Source: Bacteroidota bacterium (GTDB lineage: Bacteria; Bacteroidota; Bacteroidia; 2-12-FULL-35-15). Taken from it: a stretch of 64,000 bases of DNA. Of this stretch, positions 33,844 through 42,972 are shown piece by piece. Positions within the stretch are counted from its first letter, which is position 1. Every line of letters starts with the position of its first letter. The notes beneath the pieces are model-generated. The model was given only the letters and a program-made list of their open reading frames with translations. It was not told the DNA's origin and did not search any database. The DNA lies in NCBI GenBank assembly GCA_025963715.1, contig JAOQAG010000001.1:1-64000 (forward strand), in the 5' to 3' direction. Position numbers and translations under genes: made by a program.

Positions 33844-33957
33844 CACAGATTCACAGATTAAAAAATTATAAAACAATTACATGGATTTGTCAAAATCGCG
33901 AAGCGATTTTATCTGTGTGAAATTGATTTTTAGGATTAAAAATCTGTGAATCTGTGA
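33844..33957. repeat. CACAGATT inverted array with inner hairpin
   Basis: The left arm CACAGATTCACAGATTAAAA and the right arm TTAAAAATCTGTGAATCTGTG are inverted copies, each made of two CACAGATT units, 114 bases end to end. In the middle AAAATCGC GAA GCGATTTT (33892-33910) makes a second stem. It fills most of the gap between the StrG-like gene and the acyltransferase. Confidence 0.8.
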
Positions 33958-33983
33958 CTTTATTTAATTAGCTACGTTTTGTT

Positions 33984-35114
33984 ATGAAAAAACTGGATTA
34001 CATAGATTCCCTTCGCGGCCTTGCCATCCTTGGCGTGATCCTGTTTCATACCTGTATGTTTCATGGATTGAATCTGAGCAATTCGGGGTTGCCGCCTACA
34101 CTTGATAAAATTTTTCACCAGGGTGCACGCGGTGTTCAGTTGTTTTACATCGCGAGTGCGTTCACGTTGTTTTTATCGTTCAAAAACCGCATTAACAAAG
34201 AGAAATTTCCAATAAAGAATTTTTTCATTCGTCGCGTTTTCCGGATTGCGCCCATGTATTACATTGGCATTTGTTATTATTTATTTCAGCATGGTTTCGG
34301 CTACAACTATTGGCTGGGCGATGAAACACACATCACCGCCATGAATGTGATCTCCAACGTTACATTTTTACACGGCATAAATCCGTATTGGATCAACAGT
34401 CTTGTTCCGGGCGGCTGGTCGATCACAGTGGAAATGATGTTTTATGCGATCCTGCCTTTCCTGTTTTCGAAGATCAAAAATCTTAACCAGGCATTCAGTT
34501 TTTTCCTCATCAGCTTATTGATCGATTTTGTATTGCAGATCATTTTATTGCGTTACCCGTTGATAGGCTTCGACAGGCTGTGGCGCGAATATTTGTTTTT
34601 CTATTTCCCAAACCAATTACCGGTTTTTGCGCTCGGGATCATGTTCTATTTTATCGTTGCCGAAAAGGAATCGTTAACCACACTTTCCGGGAAACAATTA
34701 TTGATCTTCGGGATGATTTTAATCCTGCATTTATTGGATATTGGCAATCGTTTCATCATTCCCGATCACATTTTGTATGGCGTCGCTTTCCTTGTATTGG
34801 GGATCGCCCTGAGCAAATACCAATGGAAAATACTTGTAAATCCAATCATCAATTACATCGGAAAAGTGAGCTTTAGTATGTACCTCGTGCATTTTGGCGT
34901 ATTGCACTGGCTGGCGGAATTTAACCTCATCGATCATTTTTCAAATGGAATGGTCAATTATGCAATTACTTATTGTTTTGCAGTTGCGATCACGGTGCTG
35001 ATATCTTCCATTACTTACAACCTCATTGAAGTCCCTTTTCAAAAGATCGGGAAAAAGATCATCGACCGTGCGGAGTTAAAGCACACGGAATCGGTGGTAA
35101 TCCCGGAAGGATAA
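33984..35114 (+). CDS. Acyltransferase 3 family membrane protein
   Basis: A 376-residue polytopic inner-membrane protein with about ten helices. The family start LDYIDSLRGLAILGVILFHT contains the essential Arg and the conserved histidine; FFIRRVFRIAPMYYIG and PGGWSITVEMMFY follow, the latter with the conserved glutamate. It O-acetylates or otherwise acylates sugars on the periplasmic side, as OafA-type proteins do. It is the second of three acylation routes in the locus (MBOAT/SGNH at 18652, a paralogue at 45315). It has a 183-base upstream gap with a large inverted repeat. Confidence 0.92.
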   Translation: MKKLDYIDSLRGLAILGVILFHTCMFHGLNLSNSGLPPTLDKIFHQGARGVQLFYIASAFTLFLSFKNRINKEKFPIKNFFIRRVFRIAPMYYIGICYYLFQHGFGYNYWLGDETHITAMNVISNVTFLHGINPYWINSLVPGGWSITVEMMFYAILPFLFSKIKNLNQAFSFFLISLLIDFVLQIILLRYPLIGFDRLWREYLFFYFPNQLPVFALGIMFYFIVAEKESLTTLSGKQLLIFGMILILHLLDIGNRFIIPDHILYGVAFLVLGIALSKYQWKILVNPIINYIGKVSFSMYLVHFGVLHWLAEFNLIDHFSNGMVNYAITYCFAVAITVLISSITYNLIEVPFQKIGKKIIDRAELKHTESVVIPEG

Positions 35115-35199
35115 ACTATCCTCTTTCCTTCCAAATTGCACTCCCGCTTCTCAAAACATACTGCTGCCACTTTTTTAAAACAATGGAATATTCATTCTG

Positions 35200-35359
35200 C
35201 AGACTCTTTCTGCCTGTGCAGTAATAGCGGGAATGAGCGCCAGAAGGATTAAAACTACGGAGCGATCAACCGGATGCGTGAAATTAGCCGCGGTTTTCCT
35301 ACAGCGCCAGCGGAAGGAAAAATTACATTACAGGCGGATCCCGCACGTGCGGGATTGTT
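35200..35359 (-). repeat. Dispersed ~160-bp element, copy 2
   Basis: Read on the minus strand: AACAATCCCGCACGTGCGGG, then TGTAATGTAATTT, CGCTGGCGC, AACCGCGG, TAATTTCACGCAT, GCTCCG, GCGCTCATTCCCGCTATTA and CAGGCAGAAAG. The same blocks appear in order at 44-205 on the plus strand. In both places a different strong hairpin directly precedes the AACAATCCC start. The far end is approximate. Confidence 0.6.
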
Positions 35360-35425
35360 ACTTTTGCCTTCAAAAAGTAAAAGAACAGAAGAGAAAAAAC
35401 CACTCATTTATGCCGATTTTTTTAT

Positions 35426-35433
35426 TAAATTTG
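35426..35433 (+). promoter_or_regulatory. Putative -7 box of the three-gene surface-protein operon
   Basis: TAAATTTG, an exact TAnnTTTG match, 17 bases before the ATG at 35450. It lies beyond the repeats, so the operon probably has a promoter separate from the glycan genes. No -33 TTG at standard spacing was found. Confidence 0.45.
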
Positions 35434-35449
35434 CTTAAATACACATTTG

Positions 35450-35956
35450 ATGAAAAAGCAATTACTCCTTCTCTCTCTATTGTTTATTTGTATTGCATCT
35501 GCCGGGTTTTCCCAAAGCCTTAACCTTTCGGTGATCAGCTCTTACGGGAATTTCGGTTCCGGTGCTACCGGCAATCTTTCATCTACGCTGGGCGAGCCAA
35601 TGGTGGCTACGTTTACCGCTTCTTCCAATATTCTCACACAAGGATTTGAACAACCAGATGATGCCGGTATGACAGCCGTTCCCGATAATTCCTCCGATCA
35701 GTTCATCAGCGTATATCCCAATCCGGCAACGGACCGCCTGAGTATTGACGGTATTACAGCTTCCGGGCCTGTTGAATTAAAACTAACAGATATTTCCGGT
35801 CGTGTGATGATCCAAAAACAGGTGACTGGAAATCAGAGTAAAGGAGAACCGGAACAACTGGAAATAAAAGACATAAAAAGCGGCGTTTATTTTTTAACGA
35901 TCACCGAAAAAAATTCCGGCAAGATCATCCGTACACTCCGCATTATCAAAATATAA
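35450..35956 (+). CDS. Small T9SS type A secreted protein
   Basis: A 168-residue protein with a signal peptide (1-22, ending SAGFSQ), a short N-terminal domain with SSTLGEP and NILTQGFEQP, a pattern repeatedly seen in small Bacteroidota surface proteins, and a type A T9SS sorting domain (about 85-168: ISVYPNPATDRLSIDG, VELKLTDISGRVM, GVYFLTI, ending LRIIKI). Little is left besides secretion signals, so the mature protein is tiny. A TTG at 35447 could extend it by one residue; ATG 35450 is preferred. It is separated from the next gene by one base, so both are co-translated; it may assist anchoring of the following S74 proteins. Confidence 0.9.
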   Translation: MKKQLLLLSLLFICIASAGFSQSLNLSVISSYGNFGSGATGNLSSTLGEPMVATFTASSNILTQGFEQPDDAGMTAVPDNSSDQFISVYPNPATDRLSIDGITASGPVELKLTDISGRVMIQKQVTGNQSKGEPEQLEIKDIKSGVYFLTITEKNSGKIIRTLRIIKI

Positions 35957-35957
35957 C

Positions 35958-37925
35958 ATGGGTTCATTTAAAAAAATAATAGGTGCGTTTGTTTTGTTTT
36001 ATCTTGCCTTTACGGCGATGCAGGCGCAAACCGTTCCGTATGCAATTCCTTACCAGGGTGTTGCCCGTGATGCATCCGGGCTCATTATTCCCAACCAGTC
36101 CATTCGCGTTAAAGCAGGTATTTATGCAGGTTCCGCTACAGGCACATTGGAATGGGAAGAAACACAAACCGCTTCCACCGATTTTGCAGGTGTATTTCAC
36201 ATCACCATCGGGCAGGGAAGCAGCACCGGAAATGGTTCCTTATCGGCGTTCAGTCTGATTAATTGGGGAGCTGCAGATCAATACATGAAAGTGGAGATCG
36301 ATTATACCGGCGGAAGCTCTTTTGTATCCATGGGTACGTCGCAATTTGTTTCTGTTCCGTATGCATTTTATTCGGATAAAACGCACACGCTCAGCGGCGT
36401 TTCCATGAACAGCCTTACGGATGTGGATACTGCGGGCAATCATACCGGCTACATGCTAAAATGGACCGGCAGCCAATGGATTCCAAAACCGGACAACGAC
36501 CGTGATACGGTTTCATACGCAAGCAATGCAGGCCATGTTGCGAGTACTGCTACATCGGTGTATGCATTGCACATTATGAATATGAACGATACCGTACAGT
36601 TTGCAAACATTTCCGGTCCGGCGGTATATGCTGCCAATGCACAAACTACAGGCAATGTTTCCACCAGTACAACAGCTGATACCACCGGTTATGCAGCGGC
36701 ATTTGTTCCGTTTAACTGGTCGGTAACCGGCAATGCGCCTACCGCTACTACCAACAAGCTCGGTACAACCGATTCTGTTGCATTTGCCATCCGCACCAAT
36801 AACCTGGAGCGGTTGCGTGTTACGGAAAATGGCAAGCTCGGCATCGGGGTAACCGCAGCACAGGCAGCATTGCAAATTACCGGTATTGACGGGTTACTGC
36901 ATGTTGGAACTTTTGGATCAGGAGATACAACACTTTCGTATACCAATGGCACCTACCTGATGTGGTACCCGCGCAAAGGCGCATTCCGCGCAGGAACCGT
37001 AAGCGGTAACCGCTGGGCGAATGCAAACACTGGAGAAAATTCGTTCAGTGTAGGATACAATTGTACGGTAACTGCCGGTGGTTTTTATTCCGGTGCTTTT
37101 GGCGATTCAAGCAGGGTGACCTGTACCGCCAGTTTTGCCATGGGAAATAAATGTTATACCACTATTTTATCGGGTGTGGACGACGGAGGTTCTTTTTCCA
37201 TGGGCGATAGCTGCGTGGTTACATTTACCCGCTCGGTGGCGATGGGCTATCATTGCACGTCCAACGGCGGTTATTCTTTTGGCGGATACAATGTTACCAA
37301 TGGCGGAACCGGCTTTGCGCTGGGGAGCTACAATACAACTTACAACGGTTCGGGAATTGCGCTGGGTTCGCATGCTTCCACCAATAATAATTCCGGTTGT
37401 TTTATTTATGCCGATGCATCTTCTTCCACACAAACCAACGTACCTGCCGATAACCAGTTTGTTGTAAGAGCATCCGGCGGTGTTATTTTTTACAGCGACT
37501 CTTCCGCCACAATGGGCGTAACGTTGTTTCCCGGCAGCGGAAGCTGGGCAAGTGTTTCGGACCGTAACAAAAAAGAAAATTTTTATACACCGGATGGTGA
37601 AGAAATTTTATCAGCGATTGCCGGATTAAAAATTACCAGCTGGAATTACAAATCACAAGCGGAATCCATTCGCCATATTGGGCCGATGGCGCAGGATTTT
37701 TACAAAGCATTTAAACTGGGCGAATCGCGGAAACGCATTAGTATGGTGGATATTGACGGCGTTACTATGTTGGCACTGAAAACATTGTACACCCGCGTAA
37801 CCATACTGGATGCTTCTTTTGACGCAATGCACCAATTGAAAGCGGAAGCAAAAAACATTGATAACGATGATGATGCGCTGAACAAGCGCCTCGATAATAT
37901 TCAGAAACTACTCATTCAACAATAA
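35958..37925 (+). CDS. YadA-head / S74 endosialidase-chaperone surface protein, first copy
   Basis: A 655-residue secreted protein: signal peptide (1-24, ending AMQAQ), a beta-rich N-terminal domain beginning YAIPYQGVARDASG (about 26-135), a linker, then a region of alanine/glycine heptad-like head repeats (S.AMG, SFSMGDS, SVAMGYH, ALGSYN, about 345-475) as in trimeric YadA/Hia adhesins. A peptidase S74 intramolecular chaperone domain follows (about 530-625), with Ser534-Asp in SDRNKKENF and IRHIGPMAQDFYKAF. It ends with a coiled coil. In phage tailspikes the S74 domain directs trimer folding and then cuts itself off. A trimeric surface fibre is inferred; no T9SS tail was seen, so its export route is unclear. 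Confidence 0.9.
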   Translation: MGSFKKIIGAFVLFYLAFTAMQAQTVPYAIPYQGVARDASGLIIPNQSIRVKAGIYAGSATGTLEWEETQTASTDFAGVFHITIGQGSSTGNGSLSAFSLINWGAADQYMKVEIDYTGGSSFVSMGTSQFVSVPYAFYSDKTHTLSGVSMNSLTDVDTAGNHTGYMLKWTGSQWIPKPDNDRDTVSYASNAGHVASTATSVYALHIMNMNDTVQFANISGPAVYAANAQTTGNVSTSTTADTTGYAAAFVPFNWSVTGNAPTATTNKLGTTDSVAFAIRTNNLERLRVTENGKLGIGVTAAQAALQITGIDGLLHVGTFGSGDTTLSYTNGTYLMWYPRKGAFRAGTVSGNRWANANTGENSFSVGYNCTVTAGGFYSGAFGDSSRVTCTASFAMGNKCYTTILSGVDDGGSFSMGDSCVVTFTRSVAMGYHCTSNGGYSFGGYNVTNGGTGFALGSYNTTYNGSGIALGSHASTNNNSGCFIYADASSSTQTNVPADNQFVVRASGGVIFYSDSSATMGVTLFPGSGSWASVSDRNKKENFYTPDGEEILSAIAGLKITSWNYKSQAESIRHIGPMAQDFYKAFKLGESRKRISMVDIDGVTMLALKTLYTRVTILDASFDAMHQLKAEAKNIDNDDDALNKRLDNIQKLLIQQ

Positions 37926-37942
37926 AGACATAACCGCATACC

Positions 37943-39943
37943 ATGAAAAAATTAATTACAAACGCTTTTAAAATTGCCTGCATGATTGTGTTGCTCCTGC
38001 AGGCAAAGACAACATCCGCACAAAATGCGCCGCAGGGTTTTAATTACCAGGCTGTGGCACGCAACGCTTCCAATGCATTATTGTCCAATCAGCTGATCGG
38101 GATCCGTATCGGAATTTATTCCGGATCTGCAAGCGGCGTGCTGCAATGGGAGGAAACATTTCATCCGACTACCAACCAGTTTGGATTATTTTCACTGGTG
38201 ATCGGGCAGGGAACCACTACCGGAAGCGGTGCCGCAGCTTCGTTCTCCGCTATCAACTGGGGGAGCGCAGCTTATTACATGAAAGTAGAAATGGATGTAA
38301 CCGGCGGCAGCAGTTATGTAACCATGGCCAGCTCACAATTATTATCTGTGCCGTATGCTTTGTTCTCGCAGAATGCCGGAACAGCAATTACACCAATCGC
38401 ATTGAACGATTTAACCGATGCAGATACAACAGGAATTGCGATCAACAAAACATTAAAATGGAACGGCAGCAACTGGATGCCTGCCAATGATAACGATTCG
38501 GATACGGCTGCGTATGCGACGAATGCCAACCATTCCGTAACCGCAGATACTGCAAATTATACATTGAATGCAACACCATCCGACAGCGCACATTATGCAT
38601 ACACTGCAGATAGCGCCTCGTTTGCAACTACATCTGCCAACGCAACAACTGCATCACACGCAGTACATTCCGATACGGCAACGTATGCGCTTAACTGTGG
38701 AAACACTACCAACGACTGGCATTTGACCGGTAACGGAAGCACTGCGCCAGCTACTAATTTTTTAGGAACTACCAATGCGGTTGACCTTGTTGTGAAAACA
38801 AACAATGTGGAACGCATGCGGATCTTATCAACCGGCAAGATAGGAGTAGGAACAAATGCGCCAATTGCAACATTGCACATTATCGGTAACGACGGATTGA
38901 TGGAGCAGGGAACATTCGGGAGCGGCACCATTCCGGTTACCGGCGCAGGAACACGCATGATGTGGTATCCGAAAAAAGGTGCTTTCCGTGCGGGGACTGT
39001 AACCGGGATCCAGTGGGATGATGCATCGATCGGGAATTATTCATTTTCAACGGGCTATAATTCAAAAGCAAGCGGGCCTTATTCCATTGCAATGGGACAA
39101 ACCAATTTAGCATCCGATTCAAATGCGGTGTCGATGGGTTTCCAGTGTACAGCATCTGGTGCAAATTCCGTTGCGCTTGGGAATGTGAGTGTGGCTGCGG
39201 GTAACAGCGCAGTGGCAATTGGCCGCGGTGCATCTGCAAATGGTTTTGGATCAGTAGCAATGGGTTATCACAACGGTGCAACCGGAACATATGCAGTAGC
39301 ATTGGGCGATCACAATTTAGCAAGCGGAAATTATTCTACTTCCTTAGGATATTATGCATCTACCAATGGAAAAACCGGTTCGTTCATTTGGGCTGATGCT
39401 TCCACCGTAAATACGAATACATATTCCACAGCCAACAACCAGTTTTTGGCAAAAGCATCCGGTGGAACTATTTTTTGGTCCAACAGTACAGGAACTTCCG
39501 GCGTTACGCTGGTATCCGGTGCAGGTGCATGGTCAACGTTATCCGACAGAAGAATGAAAGAAAATTTCCAAACGGTGGATGCTGCTGAAATTCTGAGAAA
39601 AATTGCGGCAATGCCAATCACTAACTGGAATTACAAAACGCAGGATAAAAACATCCGCCACATTGGGCCAATGGCGCAGGATTTTTACAAAGCATTTGGC
39701 GTGGGCGAAAGCGATACGACCATTACTTCCGTAGATATTGACGGGATCAACATGGTAGCGATCCAGGCACTGATTGAAAAAACCAACGAGCTGAACAAAA
39801 AAGCGGAAGAAGTGGAAGAGCTGAAAGCGATGATCAAAAAATTGAAAGATAAAAATAATGCCCTGGAAGCACGCGTGGATGCCATGGAAAAAGCAGTTGA
39901 GAAAAATACAAAAGTATTTACGCTGGCACCTGCCGGAAACTAA
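37943..39943 (+). CDS. YadA-head / S74 endosialidase-chaperone surface protein, second copy
   Basis: A 666-residue paralogue of the preceding gene, 17 bases downstream. It has a signal peptide (1-26, ending TTSAQ), the N-terminal domain starting GFNYQAVARNASN, an alanine/threonine-rich TADTANY..DSAHYAYTADS stretch (about 195-235), longer head repeats (SIAMGQ, AVSMGFQ, SVALGN, AVAIGR, SVAMGYH, AVALGDH, about 375-470), and the S74 domain with Ser534 in SDRRMKENF and IRHIGPMAQDFYKAFG. A C-terminal coiled coil (NELNKKAEEVEELKAMIKKL, about 615-655) fits trimerisation. The catalytic Ser-Asp falls at the same residue number in both copies although the head lengths differ. Co-expression suggests a mixed or paired surface fibre. 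Confidence 0.9.
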   Translation: MKKLITNAFKIACMIVLLLQAKTTSAQNAPQGFNYQAVARNASNALLSNQLIGIRIGIYSGSASGVLQWEETFHPTTNQFGLFSLVIGQGTTTGSGAAASFSAINWGSAAYYMKVEMDVTGGSSYVTMASSQLLSVPYALFSQNAGTAITPIALNDLTDADTTGIAINKTLKWNGSNWMPANDNDSDTAAYATNANHSVTADTANYTLNATPSDSAHYAYTADSASFATTSANATTASHAVHSDTATYALNCGNTTNDWHLTGNGSTAPATNFLGTTNAVDLVVKTNNVERMRILSTGKIGVGTNAPIATLHIIGNDGLMEQGTFGSGTIPVTGAGTRMMWYPKKGAFRAGTVTGIQWDDASIGNYSFSTGYNSKASGPYSIAMGQTNLASDSNAVSMGFQCTASGANSVALGNVSVAAGNSAVAIGRGASANGFGSVAMGYHNGATGTYAVALGDHNLASGNYSTSLGYYASTNGKTGSFIWADASTVNTNTYSTANNQFLAKASGGTIFWSNSTGTSGVTLVSGAGAWSTLSDRRMKENFQTVDAAEILRKIAAMPITNWNYKTQDKNIRHIGPMAQDFYKAFGVGESDTTITSVDIDGINMVAIQALIEKTNELNKKAEEVEELKAMIKKLKDKNNALEARVDAMEKAVEKNTKVFTLAPAGN

Positions 39944-40003
39944 GTTGCAATTTGCCCTTACACTGAATAATAATGTTTGAAACATCCGCATAGTTTTTTG
40001 AAA

Positions 40004-41038
40004 ATGAACAAGCCAAAGGTTACTGTGCTCATGCCTGCTTACAATGCGGAAAAATACATCCGGCAATCCATTGACAGTATTCTGAACCAAACTTTTTCCG
40101 ATTTTTTATTGCTCATCATCGACGATGGTTCGGTGGATGAAACCGAAAATATTATTCGTTCTTACACGGATCAGCGCATCGTGTATGTGAAGAATGAAAA
40201 AAATGTGGGCGTGAAAGAAACGCTCAACAAAGGAATTTTACTTTCGGAAACAGAATACATTGCACGCATGGATGCCGATGATCTTGCGGTTCCCGAGCGG
40301 TTGGAATGGCAGGTGGCATTCATGGATGCAAATCCGGAAGTGGGTGTTTCGGGCGGGCATTTCGAATTTTTTGGTGATGAAACTTCGCTGGTAAAAATGC
40401 CATTGACAGATGCTGCGATCAAAGCGAAATTGTTTTTTTTCTCAGGTTTTTGTCATCCTACGATTATTATGCGTACACAAATCCTGAAAGATAATAACCT
40501 GCTGTACGGTTCGCCGATAGCGTATCCTGATGATTTCGGACATAGAATCAATGAAATGGAAGACAGCGGTTTGTGGCATCGTTTAAAGCGGATCACAAAA
40601 TTTGCAAATATTGATAAAGTGCTGCTCCGTTACCGGAAGGAAGGACAAAATATTTCCGGGAAAAACGTGCGCGACATTCACAACCGTAAAAAAGTGTTGT
40701 ATCATTATTTATTAAATGAAGTGGGTATGACTGAATTCCCGGAGGATGAAGTATTATTTTTGTTCAGCCTGCAATCATTTAAGGATACACCCAATATTGA
40801 TAATATCAAAAAATACAAAACGTATTTAGACAAGCTGATCGCGGCAAACGAGCGATCAAACATATACGATCCCGAACAATTTAAAGTGGCAGTAAACCGT
40901 GTTTGGGAACAGTTTTTTTATTTTCTCACATCCATGAAAAATAAATATGTGTTCCGCTACTGGCGTGTTTCGGGCGGTTTGAATGTGCAGCAAATGATCT
41001 ATTTATTAAAATTCAGGATTCGTTCCAACGTAAAATAA
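40004..41038 (+). CDS. Family 2 glycosyltransferase
   Basis: A 344-residue GT-A enzyme. The core begins KVTVLMPAYNAEKYIRQSID, with IDDGSVDETENI and the metal/donor motif ARMDADDLAVPERLEWQ (about 86-102). The C-terminal third is charged and has no membrane helix. A TTG at 39977 would add nine residues, but the ATG at 40004 places the first strand at the usual distance from the start and is preferred. It lies about 60 bases after the S74 operon and 12 before asnB. Substrate is not known. Confidence 0.93.
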   Translation: MNKPKVTVLMPAYNAEKYIRQSIDSILNQTFSDFLLLIIDDGSVDETENIIRSYTDQRIVYVKNEKNVGVKETLNKGILLSETEYIARMDADDLAVPERLEWQVAFMDANPEVGVSGGHFEFFGDETSLVKMPLTDAAIKAKLFFFSGFCHPTIIMRTQILKDNNLLYGSPIAYPDDFGHRINEMEDSGLWHRLKRITKFANIDKVLLRYRKEGQNISGKNVRDIHNRKKVLYHYLLNEVGMTEFPEDEVLFLFSLQSFKDTPNIDNIKKYKTYLDKLIAANERSNIYDPEQFKVAVNRVWEQFFYFLTSMKNKYVFRYWRVSGGLNVQQMIYLLKFRIRSNVK

Positions 41039-41050
41039 CAAGCGAAGAAG

Positions 41051-42925
41051 ATGTGCGGAATAGCAGGAATCATTAATTTAAAAGAAAGCAAAGTGGAGGA
41101 ATCTGCTTTGCAGAAAATGGGTAGTTTCCTGAATTACCGCGGACCGGATCATTACGGCATGTGGTGCGAAAAAAATATCGGGCTGGTGCATCGCCGCCTC
41201 AGTATTATTGATCTTTCCGACAAAGGAAACCAGCCGATGCTGGATGCGGAAAAAAATATTGTGATCACGTTTAACGGCGAGATCTACAATTTTTTAGACA
41301 TCCGCAAACAGTTGCAGAAAGAGGGTGTAACGTTCAATACCGATTCGGATACCGAAGTAATTATTTACGCTTACAAGATCTGGGGCATCGAAAAAATGTT
41401 GCAGCAGATCGATGGCATGTTTGCTTTTGCGATCTGCGATCTGCTAAAACAAAAAGTGTATTTGTGCCGCGACCGCTTCGGAAAAAAACCATTGTATTAT
41501 TCGTTTTACAATAACAATTGTTATTTCTCTTCGGATATTCGTTCCATTGTTCCATTTATTGATAATCCGCAGCTGGATTACGATTCCGTGGATTATTATT
41601 TTTCAGAAATGTCGGTGCCACAGCCAAAAACAATCTGGAAAAATATTCAGCAGGTGTATAAATCAGCCTTTATTTGCATCGATGTGGTTACGGGTACGCA
41701 TACGGAAAATGAATACTGGAAGCTGGAAAGCGCAGCAAAATTAAGTTTGTCATTTAATGAAGCAGAAAAAGAAGTAGAGCAAACATTGATCGATGCCATT
41801 TTAAAACGCACGATCGCAGATGTGCCTATCGGTTGTTTTTTAAGCGGTGGTGTGGATTCGGGACTGATCGTTTCCTTGCTGGCACAAAATACATCAGCGC
41901 GTGTAAAAACATTTTCGATTGGTTTTGCCGAAGAAGAATTTAATGAGTTGCCCTATGCAAAAAAACTGGCAGAAAGATATAATACCGAACACACCGAAAT
42001 AATTGTAAAACCCGATATTGAAAACGAGATCACAGACCTGGTGGAATTTTTTGGGGAACCGTTTGCCGACAGCAGCGCTATTCCCAGTTTTTACGTATGC
42101 CGCGAAATGGGAAAATTTCTGAAAGTAGCATTGTCAGGCGATGGCGGCGATGAGCTATTTGGCTATTCCAATTATTTATTCATGCAAAAAGCGGATGAAT
42201 TTGCAAAAAAATACACATCTCAATCGCAGCGGGATGTGATGTCGGTGATCAGTAAAGTAAAAAGCCGCATCAATCCTGGATCTGAAAATTACGGCGCGAT
42301 CAATAGTTTTTACAAAGAAAAAGATTCAGGAAGCGGCTTGCTGCGCGGAATGTCGTTTGTACCGGAAGAAAAAAAGCAATTGTATAAAAATGCTGAATTG
42401 CTGAAACATGCAGCATTTGCTGAAAAAGAAATGAAAAAGATCTGGACAAAACATGCCTCAGGTTCGCTTGCGGATACATTGTTTTTAGCATCGCTGGACA
42501 CGCGTTTGCTGAATGATTATTTAGTAAAAGTCGACCGCAGCTCCATGCGCAGCTCGCTGGAAGTGCGCAGTCCGTTTTTGGATAAATCGCTGGCAGAACT
42601 GGCTTTTCGCTTACCCAACGAATACAAATTAAAAGGAAATGATGCCAAATATATTTTAAAAACACTGGCACAAAAACACATTGATAAAGACATTCTCACA
42701 CGAAAAAAACAAGGTTTTGCGATCCCGGTAAAACACTGGCTGAACAACGAATTGAAAGGCCTGGTGGAAACGCATTTATCGAAAGAGCAGGTGGAGAAAA
42801 GAGGATTTTTTAATCCGGATTATGTAGTGCGCATCATTCGCGAACACAAACAAAATGCAGCCGATCATACACACAAGATCTGGAGCTTATTGTGGTTCGA
42901 ATTGTGGTGCGGAAAATTTATGTAA
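41051..42925 (+). CDS. asnB: Asparagine synthase (glutamine-hydrolysing)-like amidotransferase
   Basis: A 624-residue two-domain enzyme. Cys2 of MCGIAGIINL is the glutaminase nucleophile, with RRLSIIDLS, ITFNGEIYN and DSDTEVI completing the N-terminal domain. The synthase domain has the pyrophosphate loop FLSGGVDSGLIVSLL (about 262-276) and SGDGGDELFGYSNY. AsnB-like proteins in glycan clusters usually amidate uronic acids rather than make asparagine, and its place among glycosyltransferases supports that here, but both activities share these motifs. The length is typical. It is 12 bases after a GT2 gene. Confidence 0.93.
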   Translation: MCGIAGIINLKESKVEESALQKMGSFLNYRGPDHYGMWCEKNIGLVHRRLSIIDLSDKGNQPMLDAEKNIVITFNGEIYNFLDIRKQLQKEGVTFNTDSDTEVIIYAYKIWGIEKMLQQIDGMFAFAICDLLKQKVYLCRDRFGKKPLYYSFYNNNCYFSSDIRSIVPFIDNPQLDYDSVDYYFSEMSVPQPKTIWKNIQQVYKSAFICIDVVTGTHTENEYWKLESAAKLSLSFNEAEKEVEQTLIDAILKRTIADVPIGCFLSGGVDSGLIVSLLAQNTSARVKTFSIGFAEEEFNELPYAKKLAERYNTEHTEIIVKPDIENEITDLVEFFGEPFADSSAIPSFYVCREMGKFLKVALSGDGGDELFGYSNYLFMQKADEFAKKYTSQSQRDVMSVISKVKSRINPGSENYGAINSFYKEKDSGSGLLRGMSFVPEEKKQLYKNAELLKHAAFAEKEMKKIWTKHASGSLADTLFLASLDTRLLNDYLVKVDRSSMRSSLEVRSPFLDKSLAELAFRLPNEYKLKGNDAKYILKTLAQKHIDKDILTRKKQGFAIPVKHWLNNELKGLVETHLSKEQVEKRGFFNPDYVVRIIREHKQNAADHTHKIWSLLWFELWCGKFM

Positions 42926-42972
42926 GAAAATGATTTTAGTAAAAAAAATAAATCGTATTTATCGCTGTTACC

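Larger units (their letters stand above)
35115..35449. other. 335-base gap with dispersed repeat and two palindromes
   Basis: Contains copy 2 of the ~160-base dispersed element (35200-35359, inverted relative to copy 1), including the perfect palindrome TCCCGCACGTGCGGGA at 35339-35354. A separate hairpin TTACTTTT GCCTTCA AAAAGTAA lies at 35358-35380. A -7 box for the next gene is at 35426. The 96-codon frame from 35233 runs through these palindromes and into the next gene out of frame; it is not a gene. Confidence 0.7.

Noticed and set aside
35233-35523. Plus-strand ORF of 96 codons before the small T9SS gene
   Set aside because: It runs through two palindromes and the dispersed repeat, then overlaps the T9SS gene in another frame. 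No protein features.
35958-39943. Prophage tail-fibre region
   Set aside because: S74 domains occur in phages, but both proteins have bacterial signal peptides and no other phage gene, integrase or attachment site is nearby.
41051-42925. Annotation as a dedicated asparagine biosynthesis gene only
   Set aside because: The motifs are those of AsnB, but the surrounding glycosyltransferases make amidation of a uronic acid at least as likely, so the pathway is left open.
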